A stretch of 64,000 nucleotides of DNA from Aquibium microcysteis. GTDB taxonomy: Bacteria; Pseudomonadota; Alphaproteobacteria; Rhizobiales; Rhizobiaceae. Each line of letters begins with the position of its first letter. The first letter of the stretch is position 1. This document shows positions 49,919-59,948 of the stretch, one piece after another. Below the pieces are notes generated by a model. That model did not search any database. It was not told the DNA's origin and was given only the letters and a program-made list of their open reading frames with translations. The translations under genes were made by a program, and so were the position numbers. The stretch is taken from assembly GCF_014495845.1 (NCBI RefSeq), contig NZ_CP061080.1, positions 2,469,001 through 2,533,000 of the forward strand, in the 5' to 3' direction.

Positions 49919-51168
49919 GCCGTCACCGCGGCCGCAGCCGTCCTGACCCGCTCCAGGTCCGGCTCGAACGACAGGGCGTGTTCCGCGCGGCGCAACGCCA
50001 TCTGCGAGTGATGCACAGCGGCTTCGCGGCATCGGCCTCCGCCCTGCCGCGCAAGCACCGCGAAGGCCTTCTGCAGGCGTATCTGGACCTCGACCAGACC
50101 GGCGCCGTCCCGCGCGATCGGAGTGAAGACGTCATCGAGGAGTTCCTCCGCCGTCAGCGCCGGCACGTGCAGGGATGGATGTTCCGGCTCCGCGCGGTCT
50201 TCGGCCACGTCCCAGTGGATCAGCAGCCGTGCCGCGCGGGAGATCACGTCGATCGCCGTTCCGGGATCGTTGATCCCCGGCGACAGCGCACGGGACGATA
50301 TCTCGGCGAGGACGGAGAAGCCGAAGCGGGGATCCTGATCGAAGCTGCGTTCCTTGCCGAGCGAGAAGGCAAAGCGGATCGCCCCCAGCTCTTCCTCCTC
50401 CTGCCGTTTCTCGAGATAGGCCACCGGCCGTGTCGGATCGACCAGCGTGCCGGGCATCGCCGCGAGGCTGATGGTCGTGTCGTGTGCCTTGGCCCAGGCC
50501 GCCAGCGCCGGCGCGTCGATGTGCCGGACATAGCCGACGGCGGGGATGAGGACGGGATAGACATGCCCGTGCCGCCGCTCCGAACCGGCCGGGAGGGGAG
50601 TCCCTCCGAGATTTGGCCGCTGAAGCCAGGCCCGAAGCGCGTCTTCGATCGCCATCTCCACCTTTTCGGTGGTCTCGTTCACCCGTCCCAGTCGAACCAC
50701 GTAGTCGATCCACCGCACCAGCGTCACGACGATGATCAGGACGACGATGAGCGTGAAGACGAACAGCACGAGGCGGCCCCGCTCGCCCTGCAGGTTCATC
50801 GCCAGGGTGATGATGCCGGCCAGGCTGAAGAGGAACGATCCGAGGAACGCCGCGAGCACGTTCTGCGACGTCGTATCCTCGATCATCAGCTTCGTCGCCC
50901 GCGGCGTGACGCTGGTGGTCGCGGCCGAATAGGCCGAGACCATGGTGGTCAAAGAGAAAGTGGTCACGGCCAGCATGCTGGACGCGAGGATGTTGAGGAT
51001 CTGCGAGACGGAATCCGCGCCGAGCTTGTCCGCCAGCCCGGGTGGGATGATCGGCGCCGCCAGAATGGCCACGAGCGGCGCCAGGATCGCCAGAAGGGAG
51101 ATCAGCGCCGCCCTGAACCAGAGTTGGCGCCCCAACAGGGAGATCAGCCAGGACCAGCGCGACACCAT
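49915..51168 (-). CDS. DUF2254 membrane protein
   Basis: Protein of 417 residues. Four membrane segments in the first ~160 residues (LISLLAILAPLVAILAAPII, ILNILASSMLAVTTFSLTTM, LAAFLGSFLFSLAGIITLAM, LVLFVFTLIVVLIIVVTLV), with the conserved VSAYSAATTSVTPRATKLMIED. A cytoplasmic domain follows (YVRHIDAPALAAWA, FSVLAEISSRALSPGINDPGTAIDVI), both DUF2254 hallmarks. Function unknown. Coupled to the PAP2 gene by a four-base overlap. Confidence 0.9.
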   Translation of the reverse strand: MVSRWSWLISLLGRQLWFRAALISLLAILAPLVAILAAPIIPPGLADKLGADSVSQILNILASSMLAVTTFSLTTMVSAYSAATTSVTPRATKLMIEDTTSQNVLAAFLGSFLFSLAGIITLAMNLQGERGRLVLFVFTLIVVLIIVVTLVRWIDYVVRLGRVNETTEKVEMAIEDALRAWLQRPNLGGTPLPAGSERRHGHVYPVLIPAVGYVRHIDAPALAAWAKAHDTTISLAAMPGTLVDPTRPVAYLEKRQEEEELGAIRFAFSLGKERSFDQDPRFGFSVLAEISSRALSPGINDPGTAIDVISRAARLLIHWDVAEDRAEPEHPSLHVPALTAEELLDDVFTPIARDGAGLVEVQIRLQKAFAVLARQGGGRCREAAVHHSQMALRRAEHALSFEPDLERVRTAAAAVTA

Positions 51169-51260
51169 ACGTACAACCCTCGATTTCGGGTCGAAACTAG
51201 GGCATCCGCCGCATATTCATAGCCCTGACGTCCGGTCCCGCACGACGGACGCGCCCTCCG

Positions 51261-52940
51261 TCAGAAGAGCCCTTCGATATGGCCCTGTTCGTTGAGGAAG
51301 ATCTTTTCCGACGACGGGCTGCGCGGCAGCCCCGGCATGGTCATGATCTCACCGCAGATCGCCACGATGAACCCGGCGCCCGCCGAGAGCCGCACCTCGC
51401 GGACGGGCACCGCGTGCCCGGTCGGCGCGCCGCGCAGGTTGGGGTCGGTCGAGAACGAGTACTGCGTCTTGGCCATGCAGACCGGGAGATGGCCGTAGCC
51501 CGCCTCTTCCCATTGCCTCAACTGGTCGCGCACGCTCTTGTCGGCGATCGCCTCCGAGCCGCGGTAGATGCGCTTCACGATGGTGTCGATCTTCTCGAAC
51601 AGCGGCATCTCGTCGGGATAGAGCGGCGAAAACTGTGCGGCACCCGATTCCGCCAGGGCGACCACCTTGTGCGCCAGATCCTCGATGCCGGCCGAGCCAT
51701 GCGCCCAATGCTTGCACAGGATCGCCTCCGATCCCTGCGCCGCCACGTATTCCTTCATCGCAGCGATCTCGGCGTCCGTATCGGTGGTGAAATGGTTCAT
51801 CGCCACCACCACCGGCACGCCGAACTGCTTCACGTTCTCGATGTGGCGGCCGAGATTGGCGCAGCCCTTCTTCACCGCCTCGACATTTTCCCGGCCGAGG
51901 TCCTCCTTCTTCACGCCGCCGTTCATCTTCATGGCCCGCACGGTGGCCACGATGACCGCCGCTGCGGGTTTGAGGCCGGCCTTTCGGCACTTGATGTCGA
52001 AGAACTTCTCCGCTCCAAGATCGGCGCCGAAGCCCGCTTCGGTGACGACGTAGTCGGCGAGCTTGAGCGCCGTCGTCGTGGCGATGACCGAGTTGCAGCC
52101 ATGCGCGATGTTGGCGAAGGGGCCGCCATGCACGAAGGCCGGATTGTTCTCCAGCGTCTGAACGAGGTTCGGCTGCATGGCGTCCTTGAGCAGCACCGCC
52201 ATGGCGCCGTCGGCCTTGAGATCGCGGGCGTAGACCGGCGTCTTGTCGCGGCGATAGGCGACGATGATGTCGCCGAGCCGCTTCTGCAGGTCTTTGAGAT
52301 CCGTCGAGAGGCACAGGATCGCCATCACTTCGGAGGCGACGGTGATGTCGAAGCCGGCTTCGCGGGGATAGCCGTTGGCGACCCCGCCGAGCGAGCAGAT
52401 GATCTCGCGCAGCGCCCGGTCGTTCATGTCCATCACGCGCCGCCACACCACGCGGCGGGTGTCGATGCCGAGTTCGTTGCCCCAGTAGATGTGGTTGTCG
52501 ATCAGCGCCGACAGAAGGTTATGGGCCGTTGTGATGGCGTGGAAGTCGCCGGTGAAGTGGAGGTTCATGTCCTCCATCGGCACCACCTGCGCATAGCCGC
52601 CGCCGGCGGCACCACCCTTGACTCCGAAATTGGGGCCGAGCGAGGCTTCGCGGATGCAGGTGATCGCGCGCTTGCCGATCCGGTTCAGCCCGTCGCCGAG
52701 GCCGACCGTGGTGGTGGTCTTGCCCTCGCCGGCCGGCGTCGGGTTGATCGCGGTGACGAGGATCAGCTTGCCGTCCCGGCCGCCCTTCGTCGAGGCGATG
52801 AATTCGGCCGAGATCTTTGCCTTGTCGTGCCCGTAGGGCAGCAGGTGCTCCGACGGAATGTCGAGCCGGGCACCGATCTCCATGATCGGTTTCTTTTTCG
52901 CTGCTCGCGCGATTTCGATGTCGGATTTCACGTCGGCCAT
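51261..52940 (-). CDS. fhs: formate-tetrahydrofolate ligase
   Basis: Protein of 559 residues, the usual length. ATP site [24 protein letters not shown] near residue 65, then [32 protein letters not shown], the full 10-formyl-THF synthetase signature. The reaction joins formate and tetrahydrofolate with ATP to 10-formyl-THF in the cytoplasm, feeding purine and fMet synthesis and one-carbon assimilation. It could also supply the formyltransferase at 32805. It lies downstream of the two-component genes on the same strand with a 169-base gap. Confidence 0.97.
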   Translation of the reverse strand: MADVKSDIEIARAAKKKPIMEIGARLDIPSEHLLPYGHDKAKISAEFIASTKGGRDGKLILVTAINPTPAGEGKTTTTVGLGDGLNRIGKRAITCIREASLGPNFGVKGGAAGGGYAQVVPMEDMNLHFTGDFHAITTAHNLLSALIDNHIYWGNELGIDTRRVVWRRVMDMNDRALREIICSLGGVANGYPREAGFDITVASEVMAILCLSTDLKDLQKRLGDIIVAYRRDKTPVYARDLKADGAMAVLLKDAMQPNLVQTLENNPAFVHGGPFANIAHGCNSVIATTTALKLADYVVTEAGFGADLGAEKFFDIKCRKAGLKPAAAVIVATVRAMKMNGGVKKEDLGRENVEAVKKGCANLGRHIENVKQFGVPVVVAMNHFTTDTDAEIAAMKEYVAAQGSEAILCKHWAHGSAGIEDLAHKVVALAESGAAQFSPLYPDEMPLFEKIDTIVKRIYRGSEAIADKSVRDQLRQWEEAGYGHLPVCMAKTQYSFSTDPNLRGAPTGHAVPVREVRLSAGAGFIVAICGEIMTMPGLPRSPSSEKIFLNEQGHIEGLF

Positions 52941-53109
52941 TGCGTCTCCCCCGCATTCTTTTCCGGTCGCGGAGATCCTCCGTCCGCGCCGGCGCGATAT
53001 GAGCGCGGGGACGCCTGTTTTGCCGTCCCAAAAAAGCCGCCCAATGCACCGATTGCGACAGCTTGCCGTGAACGCTGCGGGTCGGCCGCCGGCGGCGGCC
53101 GGCGAGCCG

Positions 53110-53754
53110 TCAGCCGACCTTGCCCCACATCTCGCCTGCCTTGATGGCCGCCTCGACGCGGTTGCGGACCTGGAGCTTCTGCAGGATGTTCGTCATGTAG
53201 TGCTTGACGGTCTTTTCCTGGAGGTTGAGCGACCGGCCGACTTCCTTGTTGCTCAGGCCCTTGGCGACGAGCCGCAGGATCTGCTCCTCGCGCGCGGTGA
53301 GGTCGGCCTGCGCCTGCACGCCCCCGGTCCGTGTCCGCATGCCGACGAGAAGACGAGCCGCGAGCCCCGGAGCGACGTAGGATTGACCCATGGCGATGCT
53401 CCTGGCGATCCGGACGAGGTCGGGTCCGCCGACACCCTTCTGAATGTAGCCCGAGGCCCCGAGGTCGAGCGCGCGCACGACGTCGTCGTCGGCTTCCGAA
53501 ACCGTCAGCATCGCGATCCGCGTGCGCGGCACGAGGTCGGCGATGCGCCGGGCGGCTTCCAGGCCGTTTCCTGGCATGGAGATGTCGAGGACGATCAGGT
53601 CGGGCTTGTGCTGCTGGGCCAGCTGGACGGCCGTCACCGCATCGCTTCCTTCGGCAACGACGTCGAAACCTCCGTCGTCTTCCAGCGTGCGCACGACGCC
53701 GCTGCGATAGAGCGGATGGTCGTCGACGACGATGACGCTGATCTTCTTATTCAT
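53110..53754 (-). CDS. NarL/FixJ-type response regulator
   Basis: Protein of 214 residues. Receiver domain: [12 protein letters not shown], phosphoacceptor D57 in [10 protein letters not shown], then the conserved Ser/Thr (MLTVSE) and Lys (SGYIQKG). C-terminal LuxR-type [42 protein letters not shown]. It binds DNA once phosphorylated. Its start overlaps the end of the histidine kinase gene by eight bases, so the pair is coupled. The regulated genes are not known. choXWV just upstream on the same strand is a guess only. Confidence 0.92.
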   Translation of the reverse strand: MNKKISVIVVDDHPLYRSGVVRTLEDDGGFDVVAEGSDAVTAVQLAQQHKPDLIVLDISMPGNGLEAARRIADLVPRTRIAMLTVSEADDDVVRALDLGASGYIQKGVGGPDLVRIARSIAMGQSYVAPGLAARLLVGMRTRTGGVQAQADLTAREEQILRLVAKGLSNKEVGRSLNLQEKTVKHYMTNILQKLQVRNRVEAAIKAGEMWGKVG

Positions 53755-55159
53755 CCGAATCTCCGTTGCCGAAAGGCAGCGACATCCACATCTCCACATG
53801 GGCATCCGGTTTCGCCGAGAAGCCGAAGGTGCCGCCGAGCACCTCCACCCTCTCGCGCAGCCCGACCAGGCCGAGCGGGCGCTTGCCGTCCTCCAGGCAC
53901 GGACAGACGGCTGGTCCATTCGTGAGCATGATGAAAAGTTCTCCGTCGCGGGTTTCGCACATGATGGACTGATCACGTCCCTCGGCGTGCCTGTAGGCGT
54001 TGTTGAGCCCTTCCTGGACGAATCTGTATGCGCAATATTTCATAGAAGAAGCGACGAAGCCGTCAATTTTTCCGATTTCCAGCGTGACCCGCGTTCCCGT
54101 ACGCCTCTCATGCGCCTGCACGGCGCGACGGAGCACTTCGCCGAATTCGAGCCCGCCGATCTCAGGCAGAGACAGCCCGGCGCAGATGTTGCGGATTTCC
54201 CGCATCGCCTCGTCGAGTGTCTGCTTGATGGTGGCGCATTCGGGTTCCCAGGCCGGCGGGATGTCCTTGAGGCTGCTGATGCGCAAGGCGGCAAAGCCGA
54301 TGAGCTGAGCCGGACCATCGTGCAGGTCCGCACTCAGCTGCCTCACATGGCGCTCGTTCATGGCAAGGCCGCGCGAGGCCGCGCGCTGGACCCGGATGCG
54401 CAGTTGCCGGTTCACTTCCGAAACCCGCTCGGCCTCGTGCGTGCGCGCCCGCAGGTCGCGGCGCTGGCGCTCGATGGTCCTGCTCGCCTGGTGGACGATG
54501 CCGAAGAGGGACGTCCCGATCAGCAGGGTCGTGCCGATGGTGATCGCCAGCACCACCAGCGTGGCCTGGCGCAGGGTTTCCACCAGCGCTTCGGCGTTTT
54601 CGTAGAATTCTGCGACGCCGAGGATCTTGCCGCTCCACGGATCGCGGATCGGCGCGTAGACCTCGAGCAGCGGGATGCCGAGATCCCGCTCGAAGACGCT
54701 TTCGGCGTCGTCGAGTTCCTCTATTTCGGCGGCAAGCTGGCCCTTGAGGGCGCTCTCCAGAGCATCGAATATCTCGAAGCGCTCGCCGATCAGCGCCCGG
54801 TCCGGCGAATAGGCCACGACCCCGTCCGGGCGCCAGAGCTTGATCGAGTGGATCCGTCCGCCCAGCGAACCCGTGGACAGCAGGGTCTCCAGTTCTTCGC
54901 GCGCGCCGATCGAGAGGCTTCCCTGTCTGTCCACTTCGCGGACGAGCGGAAGCAGGACCCCGTCCATCACGAGCGCCGTTGCCGAAGCGGCGTTCGTGAT
55001 GGCGGCATGGGTGATGATGCGGTTCACGACGATGCCGACCATCAGGCCCGACAACGTCATCGCCAGGACCACCGCGATGGCGAAACGCGCCGACAGGCCC
55101 ATGGAGCCCAGGCGGCGCTTGCGGGAAGCCGACGTCGCGACGTCCGAGGTCGCGATCAT
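53747..55159 (-). CDS. sensor histidine kinase, NarX/DegS type (HisKA_3)
   Basis: Protein of 470 residues. Membrane helix 1 near residues 25-47 (LSARFAIAVVLAMTLSGLMVGIVV), a periplasmic sensing part of about 150 residues, helix 2 near 200-222, then a dimerisation helix with H280 in RQLSADLHDGPAQLIGF, and a short HATPase (VQEGLNNAYRHA, GLVGLRERVEVLGGTFGF). The periplasmic part contains LWRPDGVVAYSPDRALIGE and LLEVYAPIRDPWSGKILGVAEFYENAE, a PAS-/Cache-like pattern, so a small extracellular ligand is likely. It phosphorylates the coupled regulator. Confidence 0.9.
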   Translation of the reverse strand: MIATSDVATSASRKRRLGSMGLSARFAIAVVLAMTLSGLMVGIVVNRIITHAAITNAASATALVMDGVLLPLVREVDRQGSLSIGAREELETLLSTGSLGGRIHSIKLWRPDGVVAYSPDRALIGERFEIFDALESALKGQLAAEIEELDDAESVFERDLGIPLLEVYAPIRDPWSGKILGVAEFYENAEALVETLRQATLVVLAITIGTTLLIGTSLFGIVHQASRTIERQRRDLRARTHEAERVSEVNRQLRIRVQRAASRGLAMNERHVRQLSADLHDGPAQLIGFAALRISSLKDIPPAWEPECATIKQTLDEAMREIRNICAGLSLPEIGGLEFGEVLRRAVQAHERRTGTRVTLEIGKIDGFVASSMKYCAYRFVQEGLNNAYRHAEGRDQSIMCETRDGELFIMLTNGPAVCPCLEDGKRPLGLVGLRERVEVLGGTFGFSAKPDAHVEMWMSLPFGNGDSDE

Positions 55160-55299
55160 GGCGAGACGACCGGGGTCACGTCAGACGCCGTCCCTGCATC
55201 GTCTATGCAGGCGGTTGCCGCCGTCGCCCGCGATCCGCCGGACCGCAAACGTAGAGGTCGCTCCTTCCCGTGGGCAGAGAACCGCTCCATGGCTTTCCG

Positions 55300-56481
55300 T
55301 CAGCGGCGCAAAACGGCCCGCAGCACGTCGCGAACGCCGATCGAGCCGATGAAGCGGGCCTGCTCGTCGAAGATGGCGACGGGTGCGGTCTGTGACTGGT
55401 GCATGGCGTGCATGACGGTCTTGAGGGACGTGCCGGGTTTTGCCCAGAACACGGGTGGACGGTCGCGCGGCAACGCCTCGACGTCGTCGCAGGACGACCA
55501 GATCGCCGGCTGACCATTGTTCTCCGCGGCCACCACCATCTGGTTCTCGTCCAGCTGGAAGCGCGTCGTCTGCCGCCGGTCGAGCCAGACCCATCCGTCT
55601 CCCGCCTGTACCAGATCGCGCCGGTCGCGCATCACGTTCCAGGCCGTCAGGACCGACAGCGGATTGACGTTGGCGATGAAGTCGCGGACGTAATCATTGG
55701 CAGGCTTCAGCACGATCTCTTCGGGCGCGCCCGACTGGACGATGCGGCCGCTCTCCATGATGGTGATCCGGTTGCCGATCTTCAGCGCTTCCTCGAGATC
55801 GTGGCTGACGAAGATGATGGTCTTCTTGAGATCGGCCTGAAGCTGCAGCAATTCGTCCTGCAGCTTGGTGCGGATGAGCGGATCGAGCGCCGAGAACGGC
55901 TCGTCCATGAGCAGGATCGGCGCTTCCGTTGCGAAGGCACGCGCCAGGCCCACGCGCTGCTGCATGCCGCCCGACAGTTCGTGCGCGTACTTTCCGGCCC
56001 ATTGCGACAGGCCGACGAGTTCGAGCTGCGCCTGCACGCGCTCGCGCCTCTGCTTTTCCGGAACGCCCGCCAGCTCGAGCCCGAAGCCGACGTTCTCGGC
56101 GACCGTCCGCCAGGGCAGGAGCGCGAACTGCTGGAAGACCATGGCCACGCATTCGCGGCGGATCTTGCGCAGCGTGTCGGAACCGCAGGAGACCACGTCG
56201 GCAGACCAGTCGCCGTCGTGCACCACGACCTCGCCGCGCGTGACCTTGTTCAGCCCGTTGACGGCGCGCAGCAGGGTCGACTTGCCCGAGCCGGAGAGGC
56301 CCATGAGCACAGAGATCTCGCCCTCCTCGACGGTCAGGTTGCAGTCGGCGCAGCCGAGCACCGACCCGGTCTTCTCGAGGATCTCCTGGCGCGTCGCGCC
56401 GCCGTCGAGCAGCGCCAGCGCCTCACGCGGATCGTCGCCGAAAACGATGTCGACATGCCTGAATTCGACCGCCGTGCTCAT
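55300..56481 (-). CDS. choV: choline/betaine ABC transporter, ATP-binding subunit
   Basis: Protein of 393 residues. Walker A LMGLSGSGKSTLLRAVNGLN, Q-loop MVFQQFALLPWRTV, signature HELSGGMQQRVGLARAFA, Walker B ILLMDEPFSALDPLIR and H-loop ISHD-type FVSHDLEEAL. About 110 C-terminal residues (VLTAWNVMRDRRDLVQAGDG... FIGSIGVRDVLRAVLRR) are a CBS-like regulatory domain common to glycine-betaine-type importers (OpuA class). The gene order X-W-V is that of rhizobial choXWV. Start overlaps the permease stop by four bases. Confidence 0.9.
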   Translation of the reverse strand: MSTAVEFRHVDIVFGDDPREALALLDGGATRQEILEKTGSVLGCADCNLTVEEGEISVLMGLSGSGKSTLLRAVNGLNKVTRGEVVVHDGDWSADVVSCGSDTLRKIRRECVAMVFQQFALLPWRTVAENVGFGLELAGVPEKQRRERVQAQLELVGLSQWAGKYAHELSGGMQQRVGLARAFATEAPILLMDEPFSALDPLIRTKLQDELLQLQADLKKTIIFVSHDLEEALKIGNRITIMESGRIVQSGAPEEIVLKPANDYVRDFIANVNPLSVLTAWNVMRDRRDLVQAGDGWVWLDRRQTTRFQLDENQMVVAAENNGQPAIWSSCDDVEALPRDRPPVFWAKPGTSLKTVMHAMHQSQTAPVAIFDEQARFIGSIGVRDVLRAVLRR

Positions 56482-57332
56482 CGGGCCTTCCCCTCCCCGA
56501 TGCGTGCGACGCGGTCGAGGATGATGGCCAGCACCACGATGGCGAGGCCGGCTTCGAGGCCGAGCGGGATGTTCACCGTGTTCAGCGCCCGCACGACGGG
56601 CTTGCCGAGGCCGTTGGCACCGATGAGGGCCGCGATCACGACCATCGACAGCGACAGCATGATGCACTGGGTGAGACCCGCCATGATCGTCGGCAGCGCG
56701 GCCGGCAGCTCCACCTTCCAGAGCAGCTGGCCCTTCGTGGCGCCGAAGCTCTCGCCCGCCTCGATCATCGGTCTCGGCACGGACGTGATGCCGAGATAGG
56801 TGAGCCGGATCGGAGCCGGCATCGCGAATATCACCGTGACGATCATGCCAGGCGCGATCCCGAGGCCGAACAGGATGAGGACCGGGATCAGATAGACGAA
56901 GGTCGGCAGCGTCTGCATCAGGTCGAGCAGCGGATGCAGGACACGATAGACGCGCTCGCTGTGCGCCGCCCAGATGCCGATCGGCACGCCGAGCGCCATG
57001 GACATCGCCGTGGCTCCGACGACCAGAACGATCGTCTCGCAGGTTTCCTTCCACAGGCCCTGGTTGATGATGAAGAGCAGTCCGAGCGCGACACCCGCCG
57101 CCAGTTTCCAGGATTTCTTAAGCCACCATGCGAAGCCCGCGATCAGCGCCACCAGCAGCACCGGCGGAACGGCGAGGAGAATGTCCACGAGACCGTCGAG
57201 GAGAAAGGTCAGCCCCTCGGCGATCGAATCGAAGAACCACTCGAAATTGTCCGTCAGGAAGTCGAAGAACTGCTTGCCCCACCGGCCGATCGGTATCTTG
57301 TAGTCGGCGATCCACTCCGAGACCGGATCCAT
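56478..57332 (-). CDS. choW: choline/betaine ABC transporter, permease subunit
   Basis: Protein of 284 residues. Six or seven membrane segments (e.g. LVDILLAVPPVLLVALIAGFAWWL, VALGLLFIINQGLW, ETIVLVVGATAMSMALGVPIGIWAAHS, MQTLPTFVYLIPVLILFGLGIAPGMIVTVIFAMP) and the loop EAGESFGATKGQLLWKVELPAALPTIMAGL, the EAA motif that meets the ATPase. It begins 60 bases after the binding-protein gene and overlaps choV by four bases. Substrate choline or a related betaine, by gene order and family. Confidence 0.9.
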   Translation of the reverse strand: MDPVSEWIADYKIPIGRWGKQFFDFLTDNFEWFFDSIAEGLTFLLDGLVDILLAVPPVLLVALIAGFAWWLKKSWKLAAGVALGLLFIINQGLWKETCETIVLVVGATAMSMALGVPIGIWAAHSERVYRVLHPLLDLMQTLPTFVYLIPVLILFGLGIAPGMIVTVIFAMPAPIRLTYLGITSVPRPMIEAGESFGATKGQLLWKVELPAALPTIMAGLTQCIMLSLSMVVIAALIGANGLGKPVVRALNTVNIPLGLEAGLAIVVLAIILDRVARIGEGKAR

Positions 57333-57391
57333 TTCGAGGCTCCCCCATGGTGGCTACGGGCGTTCCGTTCGTCATATGACGCAGAAACGGC

Positions 57392-58336
57392 TCAAATGCC
57401 CAGAGAAGACTTCACCGCGGCCATCGCGTCGCCCCCGTCGAGCGTGGTCACGCCGTCGAGCCACGGCCCGAGCGCATCCGGATTTCCCTTCAACCACGCC
57501 GTCGCGGCATCCGCGGGGTCTTTCCCCTCGTCCAGGATGGCGCCCATGATCTCGTTCTCCATCTTCAGCGAGAACACGAGATTTCCGAGCAGCTTGCCGA
57601 GGTTCGGGCATTCCTCGACGAGGCCCTTTCGCACGTTGGTATGCACGGTGGCGCCGCCGTAGTTGGGGCCGAAGACGTCGTCGCCCCCCGACAGGTAAGC
57701 CATCTCGACATTGGCGTTCATCGGGTGCGGCTCCCAGCCGAGGAAGACGATGTCCTCCTTGCTGCCCGCCGCCTTCTTGACCGCAGACAGCATGCCGGCT
57801 TCCGAACTCTCGACCACCTCGAAGCCGGCAAGGCCGAACTTGTCGCCGGCGATCATGTCGAGGATCAGGCGGTTTCCGTCGTTGCCTGCCTCGATGCCGT
57901 AGATCTTGCCGTCGAGCTGGTCCTTGAACTTGGCGATGTCGGCGAAGCTCTGCAGGCCCTTCTCGAACGTGTATTTCGGTACCGCGAGCGTGTACTTCGC
58001 GCCTTCCAGATTGGTCACCAGCGTGACGACCGAACCGTCCTCGCGGTATGGCGCGATGTCGGCTTCCATCGTCGGCATCCAGTTGCCGAGGAAGACGTCG
58101 ATGTCGCCGCTCTTGAGCGAGGCGTAGGTGACCGGCACGGAGAGAATCTCGGTGGAGGGTTCGTAGCCGAGTGCCTCGAGCACGACGGAGGCGGTGGCGG
58201 TCGTGGCCGTGATGTCGGTCCAGCCCACGTCGGAGAACGTCACCTCCTTGCAGCTGCCGGCATCCGCGGCGAACGCGCCGGACGACAGTGCCGTGGCCAG
58301 CCCGAAGGCGAATGCAGTGGTCTTTGCGAGCTTCAT
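57392..58336 (-). CDS. choX: periplasmic choline-binding protein (choline ABC transporter)
   Basis: Protein of 314 residues with a signal peptide (MKLAKTTAFAFGLATALSSG...AFAADA). Aromatic residues typical of quaternary-amine binding follow: FSDVGWTDITATTA, FLGNWMP and FLGWEPHPMNA. GIEAGNDGNRLILDMI and PNYGGATVHTNVRKGL are OpuAC-family blocks. It catches choline in the periplasm and hands it to the permease. The start at 58336 matches the signal peptide. The longer frame upstream is not protein-like. Confidence 0.92.
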   Translation of the reverse strand: MKLAKTTAFAFGLATALSSGAFAADAGSCKEVTFSDVGWTDITATTATASVVLEALGYEPSTEILSVPVTYASLKSGDIDVFLGNWMPTMEADIAPYREDGSVVTLVTNLEGAKYTLAVPKYTFEKGLQSFADIAKFKDQLDGKIYGIEAGNDGNRLILDMIAGDKFGLAGFEVVESSEAGMLSAVKKAAGSKEDIVFLGWEPHPMNANVEMAYLSGGDDVFGPNYGGATVHTNVRKGLVEECPNLGKLLGNLVFSLKMENEIMGAILDEGKDPADAATAWLKGNPDALGPWLDGVTTLDGGDAMAAVKSSLGI

Positions 58337-58569
58337 TCTGGTAACTCCCCTTGTTCGGCTGCGCACGGATGAGGCGGTCGCAAGCGCGGCAGCGCATGAC
58401 GGAAGCCAAACATCATTTCGGCGGCGTTTCAAGCCGCTTGGCGCCACGGACTGGTCAGCTTACGTCAACGGCGGCCGGCGATCCGGTTTCCCGTGGATGA
58501 GCGGCAGCCTTCGCGGCATCTCCCGAACGGCGGACTCCCCTCGCGGCGGAAACTGCGCTTAAAGGCGCC

Positions 58570-59178
58570 ATGGCCAAGCTCTACTTCCACTACGCCACCA
58601 TGAATGCCGGGAAATCGACGATGCTGCTGCAGGCGTCGTACAATTACCGGGAGCGCGGCATGTCGACCATGCTCTTCGTGGCGGGCCACTACCGCAAGGA
58701 GGGCATGGGCTACATCTCGTCGCGCATCGGCCTGGAATCCGACGCGCGCATGTTTCGCGACGGCGACGACCTTTATGCGGCGATCGCGGACCATCACGCC
58801 CGCGCGACCGTCCACTGCGTCTTCGTCGACGAGGCGCAGTTCCTGGAGGAGGATCAGGCATGGCAGCTGGCGCGGGTGGCCGACCGCCTCGGCATCCCGG
58901 TCATGTGCTACGGCCTGCGCACCGATTTCCAGGGCAACCTCTTCAGCGGCTCGCGCGCATTGCTCGCCATCGCGGACGAGCTGCGCGAGGTCCGCACCAT
59001 CTGCCGCTGCGGACGCAAGGCGACCATGGTGGTCCGGCTCGGTCCCGACGGAAGGGTAGCCCGGGAGGGTGATCAGGTGGCCATCGGCAAGGACGTCTAC
59101 GTCTCGCTCTGCCGACGGCACTGGGAAGAGGAGATGGGTCGCTGGAGCGCCGAGGATTTCATCGGCTTCGCACGCTAG
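58570..59178 (+). CDS. tdk: thymidine kinase
   Basis: Protein of 202 residues. Type II thymidine kinase: LYFHYATMNAGKSTMLLQ (P-loop), VFVDEAQFLEEDQ (Walker B and catalytic Glu), VMCYGLRTDFQGNLFSGS (lasso region) and a zinc site with CRCGRKA and SLCRRH. It phosphorylates thymidine to dTMP in the salvage pathway. It is transcribed away from choX, and the 233-base gap between them holds both promoters. Confidence 0.97.
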   Translation: MAKLYFHYATMNAGKSTMLLQASYNYRERGMSTMLFVAGHYRKEGMGYISSRIGLESDARMFRDGDDLYAAIADHHARATVHCVFVDEAQFLEEDQAWQLARVADRLGIPVMCYGLRTDFQGNLFSGSRALLAIADELREVRTICRCGRKATMVVRLGPDGRVAREGDQVAIGKDVYVSLCRRHWEEEMGRWSAEDFIGFAR

Positions 59179-59277
59179 CGTCTGAGGTTTTCCCCATTCG
59201 TTACCGCGATTTAATGGAACGAACCCCGCGCCGGAACGTATCTCCGGCCTAGGGACATCGCTTCGAAAGGCACACCA

Positions 59278-59790
59278 ATGAAAAGGTTCACATCAGCGCT
59301 CTGCGCCACCCTTGCGTTCGCCATGACCGCTTCCACCGCCCTTCCCGCCGCTGCTGCGCCGCTCCTGGTCCAGCCCGCTCAGGCGCAGTCGGCCGCCGGC
59401 GACGTCATCCAGGTCCAGAACCGCAAAGACCGCGAACGCCGCTTCGAGCGCCGGCAGGAGCGGCGCGAGCGCCGGTTCGAACGGCGCCAGGACAGGCGCG
59501 AAGCCAGGTTCGAGCGTCGGGGCAACTACGCCTACTACAACAACCATCGCGGCTACCGCGAACGTCGTCCCGGTTACCGCCAGTATAACGGCTACTGGTT
59601 CCCGCCGGCCGCCTTCATCGCAGGCGCGATCATCGGCGGCGCTCTGGGCAACAATGCGGTCACGGTCCGCCCGTCAGGCAGCGCCCACGTCCAGTGGTGC
59701 TACAATCGCTACCGCTCGTACCGCGCGTCGGACAACACCTTCCAGCCCTACAACGGCCCGCGCCAGCAGTGCTATTCGCCGTACAGCTGA
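59278..59790 (+). CDS. BA14K family secreted protein
   Basis: Protein of 170 residues. Signal peptide [20 protein letters not shown]...PAAAA; an arginine/glutamate repeat zone ([18 protein letters not shown] and on, about residues 55-85), a tyrosine-rich stretch ([17 protein letters not shown]), a hydrophobic helix [18 protein letters not shown], and the BA14K domain [32 protein letters not shown] with two cysteines. BA14K (Brucella immunoreactive protein) is found in Rhizobiales envelopes. The Arg/Glu repeats here are unusually regular. A terminator follows. Confidence 0.92.
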   Translation: MKRFTSALCATLAFAMTASTALPAAAAPLLVQPAQAQSAAGDVIQVQNRKDRERRFERRQERRERRFERRQDRREARFERRGNYAYYNNHRGYRERRPGYRQYNGYWFPPAAFIAGAIIGGALGNNAVTVRPSGSAHVQWCYNRYRSYRASDNTFQPYNGPRQQCYSPYS

Positions 59791-59819
59791 CGTCCTGCGG
59801 TTCCGGATGAGACGACGCT

Positions 59820-59848
59820 GCCCGCCCCTTCACCGGGGCGGGCTTTTT
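59820..59848 (+). terminator. intrinsic terminator after the BA14K gene
   Basis: Nine-base-pair stem GCCCGCCCC / GGGGCGGGC with a six-base loop and a TTTTT run, 30 bases after the BA14K stop. It separates that gene from the operon starting at 59949. Confidence 0.85.
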
Positions 59849-59948
59849 CGTGCCGCCGAATGCTGCGCGCTTCGGAGATGGCGACTTTCAATCGAAACGA
59901 TCGATCCATATATTCTGCACAGCAAGCGAACGCAGCCGGAGGGTGGCC

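Noticed and set aside
52941..53109. Possible riboswitch or terminator between the response regulator gene and fhs
   Set aside because: There is a short GGCCGCC/GGCGGCC hairpin and a T-run, but they are too far apart to form one terminator and no known riboswitch core was recognised.
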